This document shows, piece by piece, positions 1-5,242 of a stretch of DNA of 5,242 bases. Position 1 is the first letter of the stretch; every line of letters starts with the position of its first letter. Source of the stretch: Fidelibacterota bacterium. Lineage in GTDB: Bacteria; Fidelibacterota; Marinisomatia; Marinisomatales; TCS56. The stretch is from assembly GCA_013203015.1 (NCBI GenBank), contig JABMPO010000021.1, positions 1-5,242 on the forward strand. Reading direction: 5' to 3'. Below the pieces are notes generated by a model. It saw nothing but the letters and a program-made list of their open reading frames with translations. It was not told the DNA's origin and searched no databases. The translations under genes and the position numbers were made by a program.

Positions 1-1648
1 CCATTTTTTGAAATTGTGGGATAAACTGCATATTCAAAATGATGATTTCATTCGGACTACCGAAGAGCGGCATAAAAATGTCGTTCAGGAAGTGCTGCAG
101 AAAGTGTACGATGCCGGCGATATCTACCATGGCGAATACGGTGGTTTCTACTGTGTTGGCTGTGAACGATTTTATACCGAAAAAGAACTGGAAGATGGAA
201 AATGCCCCCAGCATCAGAAGCCCCTGGAATATATCACTGAAAAAAACTATTATTTTCGGATGGGCAAGTATCAGCAGAAATTGATCGATTATATAGATGC
301 TAACCCCGGTTTTATTCAGCCGGAGCACCGTAAAAACGAAATCCTGGGATTTCTGCGCCAGGAGTTGGGTGATCTGTGTATTTCCCGACCCAAATCGCGG
401 ATGAGCTGGGGAATCGACCTGCCTTTTGACGATGACTATGTTACTTACGTCTGGTTCGATGCATTGTTGAATTACATCACTGCCCCGGGTTATGCTGCCG
501 ATAATGTAAAATTTACCAAATGGTGGCCAGCTGATTATCATCTCATCGGCAAGGACATTCTGACCACCCACGCCGTTTATTGGCCAACCATGTTGTTTTC
601 AGCCGGAATTCCCCAGCCTAAAACGATTTTCGCCCACGGTTGGTGGCTCACCGCTGATGCTAAAATGAGCAAATCGCTGGGTAATATTGTTAACCCCCTG
701 GATTTGATTGATCAATATGGTGTTGATCCGGTTCGTTATTACCTGATGCGGGAAATGGTTTTAGGACAGGATGCCAATTTCTCGGTGGAATCATTTGTGA
801 AACGCTATAACAGCGACCTGGCCAATGATTTTGGTAATCTTCTGAGCCGGGTCAGCAAGCTGATTGGTAAGAATTTTGCCGGTCTGATTCCCGAACCCGG
901 CGACTATACGGCGGCTGAGCAAGTCATCCTGAAATCCGCGGCCGGAATTGGTGAAAAAGTGCAGCAATTGATCGAAAAATTGCGCCTGAACGAAGCTATC
1001 GAAGAAACACTGCAATTTATTCGTGGCGTAAATCGTTATCTGGAACAAACCGCACCCTGGAAGTTGGTACGAGAAGATAAACCAGCCGCCGGACGAGTAC
1101 TTTACACCGCTGCCGAAGCTCTGCGAATCGGGGCAGTTCTGCTGAATCCAATGATGCCCAACCGTACCGCGACTGTATTGGAAATATTGAATACCACCAA
1201 TACTGAATTGACATGGGGCAGACTCACTCCCGGTAATAAATTGCAGGAACATGAGGCTCTTTTCCCGCGGATCGATCTGAAAAAACAGGTTGCTGAAAAA
1301 CCGGTACCAGAGCCGCTGGAAAATGTCATTACTATCGATGACTTCGCCAAAGTGGAATTACGGACGGCTGAAGTTTTGGAGGCGGAAAAAGTTGAAGGAG
1401 CTGATCGGTTACTCAAACTACAGATTCAAATTGGTGGGGAAAAACGGCAGATAGTGGCCGGAATCGCCCAATTCTATACCCCGGCAGATTTGATCGGGAA
1501 ATTCATCGTGGTAGTTTATAACCTCCAGCCAGTCAAGATTCGCGGCATCGAATCCCAGGGCATGCTGCTGGCTGCCAAGAAAAAGCAACAACTCAGCCTG
1601 ATTGTGTTGGATAAGGCAGAGGTGGGTAGTGGGGTGTCAATTTCGTAA
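1..1648 (+). CDS. metG: Methionyl-tRNA synthetase, C-terminal ~547 residues (5' end outside window)
   Basis: Class I aminoacyl-tRNA synthetase that charges tRNA-Met with methionine in the cytosol (EC 6.1.1.10). The frame is open to the left edge (first full codon at base 2), so the TTG at 8 is internal and the N-terminal part with the HIGH motif lies outside. Residues counted from base 8: zinc knot Cys49-x2-Cys52 and Cys66-x2-His69; Rossmann-fold catalytic parts with WFDAL (149-153) and HLIGKDI (178-184); ATP-binding loop KMSKS at 219-223; helical anticodon-binding domain from about 240 to 425, with DLANDFGNLLSR (270-281) and Trp351 in APWKL, which appears to match the anticodon-stacking Trp of the E. 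coli enzyme. Residues 442-546 form a fused Trbp111/EMAP-II-like OB-fold tRNA-binding domain (DDFAKVELR, KRQIVAGI, GIESQGMLLAA). It stops with TAA at 1646-1648. No key residue is missing in the visible part. A 190-base gap separates it from the next gene. Confidence 0.97.
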   Translation, partial: HFLKLWDKLHIQNDDFIRTTEERHKNVVQEVLQKVYDAGDIYHGEYGGFYCVGCERFYTEKELEDGKCPQHQKPLEYITEKNYYFRMGKYQQKLIDYIDANPGFIQPEHRKNEILGFLRQELGDLCISRPKSRMSWGIDLPFDDDYVTYVWFDALLNYITAPGYAADNVKFTKWWPADYHLIGKDILTTHAVYWPTMLFSAGIPQPKTIFAHGWWLTADAKMSKSLGNIVNPLDLIDQYGVDPVRYYLMREMVLGQDANFSVESFVKRYNSDLANDFGNLLSRVSKLIGKNFAGLIPEPGDYTAAEQVILKSAAGIGEKVQQLIEKLRLNEAIEETLQFIRGVNRYLEQTAPWKLVREDKPAAGRVLYTAAEALRIGAVLLNPMMPNRTATVLEILNTTNTELTWGRLTPGNKLQEHEALFPRIDLKKQVAEKPVPEPLENVITIDDFAKVELRTAEVLEAEKVEGADRLLKLQIQIGGEKRQIVAGIAQFYTPADLIGKFIVVVYNLQPVKIRGIESQGMLLAAKKKQQLSLIVLDKAEVGSGVSIS

Positions 1649-1758
1649 GCGGGTCGACTCAATCGCTGGCGCACCTGTAAAAATATTTGCTACGGACGGG
1701 CTCTATTGTAAGTAAGTGGCTCTGACTGTAATTTTAATTATAACAGAATCAGGAAATA

Positions 1759-1795
1759 AATACTATCAATGGAATGAGTATTACTGACCCAATAC
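1759..1795. promoter_or_regulatory. Weak dyad in the metG-permease spacer
   Basis: AATACT (1759-1764) and AGTATT (1777-1782) are perfect inverted hexamers 12 bases apart. The second arm can also pair with AATAC at 1791-1795. This lies 44 bases or more upstream of the permease start, in an AT-rich 190-base spacer. It could be an operator or chance in AT-rich DNA. A TATAAC at 1739-1744 resembles a -10 box but has no matching -35 box at normal spacing. I see no GC-rich hairpin followed by a T-run after metG, so the two genes could still be co-transcribed. Confidence 0.2.
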
Positions 1796-1838
1796 CGAGT
1801 AGTTTGTTTGATGATTAATCCATTAATTTCTAGCGGGT

Positions 1839-4202
1839 TTGGTAATTTTGACTTTTGAGATAATCTTTGTTTTAGCGCTGCTGACTCTGGCCGTTCTGTT
1901 CTTCGTGACTGAATGGCTGCGAGTCGATCTGGTGGCCGGACTGGTCCTCTTGACCTTAGCAGTCGCCGGAATAATCAGCCACGATAATGCCCTGGCCGGT
2001 TTCAGCAACCATGCTGTTGTTACAATTGCCTCCGTACTGGTGTTAAGCGCAGGGTTGAACCGCACCGGAATCGCCCATATTGTTGGACACCAGATTATGC
2101 GCCTGGCCGGTACCAGCAAGGTGCGTTTGCTGGTAATTATGATGGCTACCGTGGGTCTGTTTTCCGGTATAATGAATAATATCGGTGTGGCGGCCCTGCT
2201 CCTGCCGGTAGTCCTGGAAATTGCCCAGCGCACCAAACAATCACCGTCCAAATTGCTGATCCCCCTGGCCTTCGCTTCATTGCTGGGCGGTCTGACTACC
2301 CTGATCGGAACGGCCCCCAATATATTGATCAATTCCACATTGCAGAAGGCGGGCTACGAGGGATTTAATCTTTTCGATTTCACGCCTCTGGGACTGATTG
2401 TGTTAGCATCCGGGATTGGCTATATGGTGTTTTTTGGTCGGCATTTGCTACCTGATCGCGATCTGGGTCGCGACACCAATCTGGCGGACATGTTGAGCAG
2501 TCATTACGCTTTGGAGCAACGCTTGATTACGCTACGGTTACCGGCGAAATCACCTCTGGCTGGCCGCAATCTGGCTGGCAGCCGATTGGGTGCCGCCCTG
2601 GGGTTTAACGTTATGGCGATCATTCGCGGCACCACCACTTTTCTGGCGCCGGGACCGGAGGCTGAGATTCATGCCAATGACAAACTATTGGTGGAAGGCC
2701 GACCGGAAAGCCTGGAAATGCTGCGGGAATGGAAACAATTGGAATTGAAGCGCGGACTGTTGGTAGGTGAACAGAAATTATCGGCCGCCCTGGCTTTTAT
2801 CGAATTGCGGTTGACGGCCCATTCCCCCTTATTGGGAAAAACCTTGAAAGAAGCCGGATTTCGCAGAGCATTCAATGTAAATATTCTGGGGGCGGTGATT
2901 AAGGGTAAAGCCCAGGTGCTGAAACTTTCACGCTATCGTTTAAACGAAGATGATAAGCTGATCGCCATGGGACACCCTGAAGATATTGAAAAATTGGCTA
3001 AAGAACGACAATTTGCCGATTTCAAACGTGTGGGTCCCCGTGAATTGACCCTGAAATACAAACTGCACCGCCAGATGATCGGAATCGGCCTACCGGAAGG
3101 GTCCCAATTGGCCGGTAAAACAATTGCCGAAAGCCGGATGAAGGATGCCCTGGGTATTAATGTCCTGGCTGTACAACAGTCCGACACCACCATTTTTATG
3201 CCTGGTCCCGATCAAATAATTGGCGAAGAAGCTACCCTGATCGTATTGGGGCAGCCGGAAGTATTGGATACTTTGAAAGGCCTGCAGTCACTGGAGATGG
3301 ATACTGAAATCGAGTTGGATCTTGAACAATTGGAATCTGATCAGGTGGGGGTGGCGGAAATCATTCTGGCCCCGCGTACTTCAGTGGTGGGGAAATCGCT
3401 GGGATCATTACAGTTTCGGGATAAATATGGTCTTTCAGTGCTGGCGATCTGGCGCCGGGACCGGGCATTTCGCACCAACCTGCGGGATCTGGTGCTGGAA
3501 CCGGGGGACGCCCTGCTGGTTTACGGTCATCGCGAGCAACTGGTACGGCTGCAAAAAGATTCCGATTTCCTGGTGCTCACCGGAATCGATCAGGAAATCT
3601 ATAATAAGGAAAAAGCACCTGTGGCCAGCGCCATCGAAATTGGTGTGCTGGCAAGTGTTGCCATGGGCTGGCTGCCGATCTATATCGCGGCTCCCCTGGG
3701 GGCGGCAATTATGATTCTGACGGGCTGCCTGTCCATGGATGAAGCTTACAAGGCTATCGAATGGAAGGCCATAATCCTGATTGCCGGAATGCTGGGTCTG
3801 GGGCAGGCCATGCTGGACACGGGCGCCACGGAGTTGATCGCCCGCAAACTCATCAGTGCCCTGGAATTCATGGGTCCTCTGGGCATCGTTGCCGGAATAT
3901 TTATTATCGCAGCTATCTCAGCCCAGATTATGCCCACAGCGGCAGTAGCCGTGATTATGGCACCCCTGGCGCTGAGTACAGCCATCGATTTCAATCTATC
4001 ACCGTATGCACTATTAATGGTGGTGGCGTTGGGCAGTTCCAGCGCTTTTCTTAGCCCGGTAGGGCATCCGGTAAATCTGCTGGTTATGGGGCTGGGAGGT
4101 TATCGCTTCACCGATTATACCAAAGTGGGATTACCGTTGGTGATCCTGCTATTGCTGATTGCCCTGTTCGTTTTGCCGATCTTGTGGCCACTGACGGGTT
4201 GA
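1839..4202 (+). CDS. SLC13/DASS-family (YfbS/SAC1-like) permease with four RCK_C (TrkA_C) domains
   Basis: Inner-membrane secondary anion transporter of the ion transporter (IT) superfamily; the substrate (sulfate, dicarboxylate or another anion) cannot be read from sequence. With TTG 1839 as residue 1: N-terminal membrane half at 4-200, with VTEWLRVD (23-30), ALAGFSNHAVVTIA (51-64), NNIGVAALLLPVV (113-125), SPSKLLIPLAFASLLGG (135-151) and GTAPNILINS (157-166). A soluble insert of about 350 residues follows, with four RCK_C-like domains at about 225-298, 315-390, 403-481 and 499-575. The C-terminal membrane half is at 596-785, with MPTAAVAVIMAP (698-709), SSSAFLSPVGHPVNLLV (733-749) and GGYRFTDYTKVGLPLV. 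The two halves are the inverted repeats typical of the family. Relatives such as E. coli YfbS are about 610 residues with two RCK_C domains, so 787 residues reflects an extra pair. The start is uncertain: TTG 1839 or TTG 1848, the second giving the family-like MTFEII start; both have poor ribosome binding sites. Probably a stand-alone gene. Confidence 0.93.
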   Translation: MVILTFEIIFVLALLTLAVLFFVTEWLRVDLVAGLVLLTLAVAGIISHDNALAGFSNHAVVTIASVLVLSAGLNRTGIAHIVGHQIMRLAGTSKVRLLVIMMATVGLFSGIMNNIGVAALLLPVVLEIAQRTKQSPSKLLIPLAFASLLGGLTTLIGTAPNILINSTLQKAGYEGFNLFDFTPLGLIVLASGIGYMVFFGRHLLPDRDLGRDTNLADMLSSHYALEQRLITLRLPAKSPLAGRNLAGSRLGAALGFNVMAIIRGTTTFLAPGPEAEIHANDKLLVEGRPESLEMLREWKQLELKRGLLVGEQKLSAALAFIELRLTAHSPLLGKTLKEAGFRRAFNVNILGAVIKGKAQVLKLSRYRLNEDDKLIAMGHPEDIEKLAKERQFADFKRVGPRELTLKYKLHRQMIGIGLPEGSQLAGKTIAESRMKDALGINVLAVQQSDTTIFMPGPDQIIGEEATLIVLGQPEVLDTLKGLQSLEMDTEIELDLEQLESDQVGVAEIILAPRTSVVGKSLGSLQFRDKYGLSVLAIWRRDRAFRTNLRDLVLEPGDALLVYGHREQLVRLQKDSDFLVLTGIDQEIYNKEKAPVASAIEIGVLASVAMGWLPIYIAAPLGAAIMILTGCLSMDEAYKAIEWKAIILIAGMLGLGQAMLDTGATELIARKLISALEFMGPLGIVAGIFIIAAISAQIMPTAAVAVIMAPLALSTAIDFNLSPYALLMVVALGSSSAFLSPVGHPVNLLVMGLGGYRFTDYTKVGLPLVILLLLIALFVLPILWPLTG

Positions 4203-4208
4203 AGAAGT

Positions 4209-4236
4209 GACAAGGAACGAGGGACAAGGGACAGGA
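4209..4236 (+). repeat. Degenerate heptamer tandem repeat
   Basis: Four consecutive 7-base units start seven bases after the permease stop: GACAAGG, AACGAGG, GACAAGG, GACAGGA. Units 1 and 3 are identical and the others differ at two or three positions. The tract is purine-rich and noncoding. It resembles the short tandemly repeated heptamers found between genes in some bacteria, but only four imperfect units are present here. Confidence 0.5.
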
Positions 4237-4267
4237 AGCCAGCTACCATTCCCGGTTTCGCGGTCCA

Positions 4268-4315
4268 AATCGCAAATAATAATGATATTTTGCGATTACA
4301 ATCGCAAGATATTAT
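4268..4315. terminator. Probable bidirectional terminator hairpin between convergent genes
   Basis: Bases 4282-4296 pair with 4301-4315 over 15 consecutive positions (13 Watson-Crick, two G-T) around the loop TACA. The core is TTGCGAT/ATCGCAA. The hairpin lies 80 bases after the permease stop and 34 bases before the stop of the opposing gene at 4350. Flanks are T-rich on the + side (TTATTTAATAATTT) and moderately so on the - side. The stem is AT-rich for an intrinsic terminator. An upstream copy of the arm, AATCGCAAA at 4268-4276, can pair instead with TTTGCGATT at 4289-4297, giving an alternative fold. Position and symmetry favour shared termination. Confidence 0.6.
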
Positions 4316-4349
4316 GTTATTTAATAATTTATTATGGGATTTAGCTTAT

Positions 4350-4727
4350 TCAGGCCTGAAACTGGCCGATCATTATCAGGATAATTACTGCTCCGAACAG
4401 GAGGTACTGGGGTACTGATTTGGTGATCAACTTGATTTCGCCCTGCTTCCAGCACAAAATAGTGAAAATCACCAGATTGCCCATAGTCAGCAATAGAACA
4501 AAAACAGCCACACTGGCAAGTCCCTGCTTCCAGATTGAAGCCAGAAACATGAACAGACCGCGGAGAGCCAAGATCCAGGTCAACTGCTGCCAGGGCACGT
4601 AAACCGACAGAAAGGTTTTCCCGGTGAACTTTTCTTTAATTAACGGAAAGACTTTTTGCTCACCCCAGCGGGTATGGGCGAAGGCCAGCAACAAGAGTAG
4701 AGCAGCAATGAGGAAGTAGAGGTTCAT
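4350..4727 (-). CDS. Small four-helix membrane protein of unknown function
   Basis: A 125-residue, strongly hydrophobic protein predicted to sit in the cytoplasmic membrane. By eye it has four membrane segments at about 3-18, 45-64, 69-91 and 104-121, with basic loops between (KEKFTGK at 31-37, KQGEIKL at 94-100). It starts at ATG (complement of 4725-4727); upstream there is only a weak purine-rich AGAG ribosome binding site. The stop TGA lies inside a perfect 12-base palindrome, TTCAGGCCTGAA (4349-4360). A helix followed by AHTRWGEQKVFPLI (17-30, with His18, Gly22, Glu23) resembles, from memory, the AHxxxGE motif at the start of small uncharacterised bacterial membrane proteins; the later VPWQQLTWILALRGL may match their second helix. 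No function is known to me. It is convergent with the permease and divergent from the lipoprotein gene, so it is probably transcribed alone. Confidence 0.8.
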   Translation of the reverse strand: MNLYFLIAALLLLLAFAHTRWGEQKVFPLIKEKFTGKTFLSVYVPWQQLTWILALRGLFMFLASIWKQGLASVAVFVLLLTMGNLVIFTILCWKQGEIKLITKSVPQYLLFGAVIILIMIGQFQA

Positions 4728-4752
4728 GATTTCTGATCTCTTTTAATTTTAT

Positions 4753-4817
4753 TTTGCTAAAGCGTAACCGCTTTAATAGTTCATTTGCTAAATCTTGCTG
4801 CAAATTAGAGCTAAATC
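4753..4817. promoter_or_regulatory. Operator-like repeats and perfect hairpin in the divergent spacer
   Basis: TAAAGCG (4758-4764) and CGCTTTA (4769-4775) form a perfect 7-bp inverted repeat around TAAC. The word TTTGCTAAA occurs at 4753-4761 and again at 4784-4792, 31 bases apart (about three DNA turns). GCTAAATC occurs at 4787-4794 and 4810-4817. ATTTGC (4783-4788) is also inverted as GCAAAT (4800-4805). The cluster lies 26-90 bases upstream of the - strand gene's start and 148 or more bases upstream of the + strand lipoprotein gene. It could bind a regulator serving one or both. There is no T-run, so it is not a terminator. No good sigma70-type -35/-10 pair was found. Confidence 0.4.
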
Positions 4818-4826
4818 AACTGGTAA

Positions 4827-4915
4827 GCAAGCTGGCCGCATCGGTGGTTCACCGATAGCCGCACTTGCGTTTGATAATCACCCTGGCGTAGTCTGCGCTA
4901 TCAGATGATTATTAA
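4827..4915. other. Structured intergenic element: two adjacent stem-loops, possible leader RNA
   Basis: Stem-loop 1 (4827-4868) stacks three helices: GCAAG with CTTGC (5 bp), GGC 4834-4836 with GCC 4858-4860, and ATCGGTG 4840-4846 with CACCGAT 4850-4856 around loop GTT. Stem-loop 2 (4871-4915) pairs TTGATAATCA 4871-4880 with TGATTATTAA 4906-4915 (10 bp, one G-T), with inner pairs CTG 4883-4885 with CAG 4902-4904 and TAG 4889-4891 with CTA 4898-4900. The two are separated by two bases and end 49 bases before the lipoprotein start codon. No T-run follows, so termination is unlikely. It does not match any riboswitch class, tRNA or attC site that I can recognise. It may be a structured 5' leader, a small RNA or a dispersed palindromic repeat; strand is undecided. 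Confidence 0.45.
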
Positions 4916-4954
4916 TTCATTTTATTTATGCCGAAATTCGGGTCAGAAATAAGT

Positions 4955-4959
4955 GAGGT
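4955..4959 (+). promoter_or_regulatory. Ribosome binding site of the lipoprotein gene
   Basis: GAGGT lies six bases before ATG 4965, a good Shine-Dalgarno match at normal spacing. It is the clearest ribosome binding site in the window and fixes the start of the downstream gene. A near-perfect dyad, CCGAA-A-TTCGG, sits just upstream at 4931-4941. Confidence 0.75.
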
Positions 4960-4964
4960 CGTCC

Positions 4965-5242
4965 ATGAGAAACAACAAATCCCTTTTATTAGTTATTCTG
5001 GGTCTTTTCGTTTTCAGTATTCTGGCATCGTGTGGGAAGCAACCGGCAACAGATACCAATTTCGGGTTGGTTATCCATGGCGGGGCCGGTACGATTAGTC
5101 GCGACAAACTGACCCCGGAGCAGGAGCAAACCTACCGGGCAAAACTGGAGCAAGCCCTGCGGATTGGATATGCTGTTCTGGTCGCCGGTGGTACCAGTCT
5201 CGATGCGGTCGAAAAAACAATTGTTATTCTGGAAGATTCGCC
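4965..5242 (+). CDS. Lipoprotein isoaspartyl peptidase / L-asparaginase (IaaA type), N-terminal part
   Basis: N-terminal 92 codons of an Ntn-hydrolase-fold isoaspartyl dipeptidase / asparaginase (EC 3.4.19.5 / 3.5.1.1), which removes isoaspartyl residues from damaged peptides or hydrolyses asparagine. The frame runs off the right edge with no stop. Residues 1-22 are a lipoprotein signal peptide: basic start RNNK, hydrophobic LLLVILGLFVFSI, then lipobox L20-A21-S22-Cys23, so the product should be exported and lipid-anchored. Mature sequence begins with a short linker (to about 32), then GLVIHGGAGTI (34-44), the family's N-terminal signature. ALRIGYAVLVAGGTSLDAVE further on matches the conserved helix of the family. 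The autocleavage site and catalytic Thr lie beyond the window, so activity cannot be judged. E. coli IaaA is made without a lipobox; here one is present. It is divergent from the small membrane protein gene, with a structured 237-base upstream region. Confidence 0.92.
   Translation, partial: MRNNKSLLLVILGLFVFSILASCGKQPATDTNFGLVIHGGAGTISRDKLTPEQEQTYRAKLEQALRIGYAVLVAGGTSLDAVEKTIVILEDS

Noticed and set aside
8..10. TTG at base 8 as the start of metG
   Set aside because: The frame is open to the left edge and the residues before it continue the enzyme; the HIGH motif and N-terminal fold are missing, so the true start lies outside the window.
791..1416. Long open frames on the - strand inside metG and elsewhere within the permease
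   Set aside because: They overlap well-supported conserved genes and show no recognisable protein features; they are antisense shadows.
1774..1818. 14-codon open frame ATG...TAA upstream of the permease, possible leader peptide
   Set aside because: No ribosome binding site at normal spacing, no run of one amino acid, and this length is expected by chance.
1455..3120. Repeated word TGGCCGG (five same-strand copies), considered as a DNA uptake or chi-like signal
   Set aside because: All copies lie in coding sequence in the same codon phase (xTG GCC GGx, Leu/Val-Ala-Gly), so codon and residue preference explain them.
4758..4775. Perfect 7-bp hairpin as a transcription terminator
   Set aside because: No T-run on either strand, and it lies between divergent genes where an operator fits better.
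4827..4915. Stem-loops as an integron attC site or a tRNA (GGTTCA resembles a T-arm)
   Set aside because: No RYYYAAC/GTTRRRY end boxes, no integrase or cassette genes, and no cloverleaf or acceptor stem; the loop is only three bases.
4905..4952. 15-codon open frame overlapping stem-loop 2, possible leader peptide of the lipoprotein gene
   Set aside because: No ribosome binding site, no unusual composition; the overlap with a stem is enough to explain it.
4928..5090. ATG-started frame overlapping the lipoprotein gene in another frame
   Set aside because: Out of frame with the clear signal peptide and HGGAG motif, and without its own ribosome binding site; a shadow of the real gene.

Overview
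The window is ordinary bacterial chromosome of roughly balanced base composition. It holds four protein genes: two on the + strand (metG, then a large permease), one on the - strand (a small membrane protein), and a fourth on the + strand cut by the right edge. No rRNA, tRNA, CRISPR array, insertion sequence or phage gene is visible. Host taxonomy cannot be fixed from sequence alone. The methionyl-tRNA synthetase with a fused C-terminal tRNA-binding domain, the exported lipoprotein form of an isoaspartyl peptidase, frequent TTG starts and loose ribosome binding sites would suit a Gram-negative lineage such as the FCB group or a related candidate phylum. That is a guess of low confidence.

Layout: (1) 1-1648 +, metG, missing its N-terminus including the HIGH motif because the window starts inside it. 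(2) 1649-1838, a 190-base AT-rich spacer with a weak dyad and no convincing terminator or promoter. (3) about 1839-4202 +, an SLC13/DASS-type permease whose central cytoplasmic insert carries four RCK_C (TrkA_C) domains. (4) 4203-4349, the gap between convergent genes, with a degenerate heptamer repeat and a 15-bp hairpin likely to end transcription from both sides. (5) 4350-4727 -, a 125-residue four-helix membrane protein of unknown function. (6) 4728-4964, a divergent control region with a perfect small hairpin, repeated TTTGCTAAA words and an approximately 90-base block of two long stem-loops. (7) 4965-5242 +, the start of a lipoprotein isoaspartyl peptidase / L-asparaginase.

The genes do not form an obvious pathway or operon. 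The spacers are long and gene orientation changes twice. The best leads are the A-B-A-B duplication of the RCK_C domains in the permease (28 of 62 identical residues between the two A copies, ungapped at a constant 184-residue offset) and the paired stem-loops in front of the lipoprotein gene. I see no evidence for a wholly new multi-gene system.
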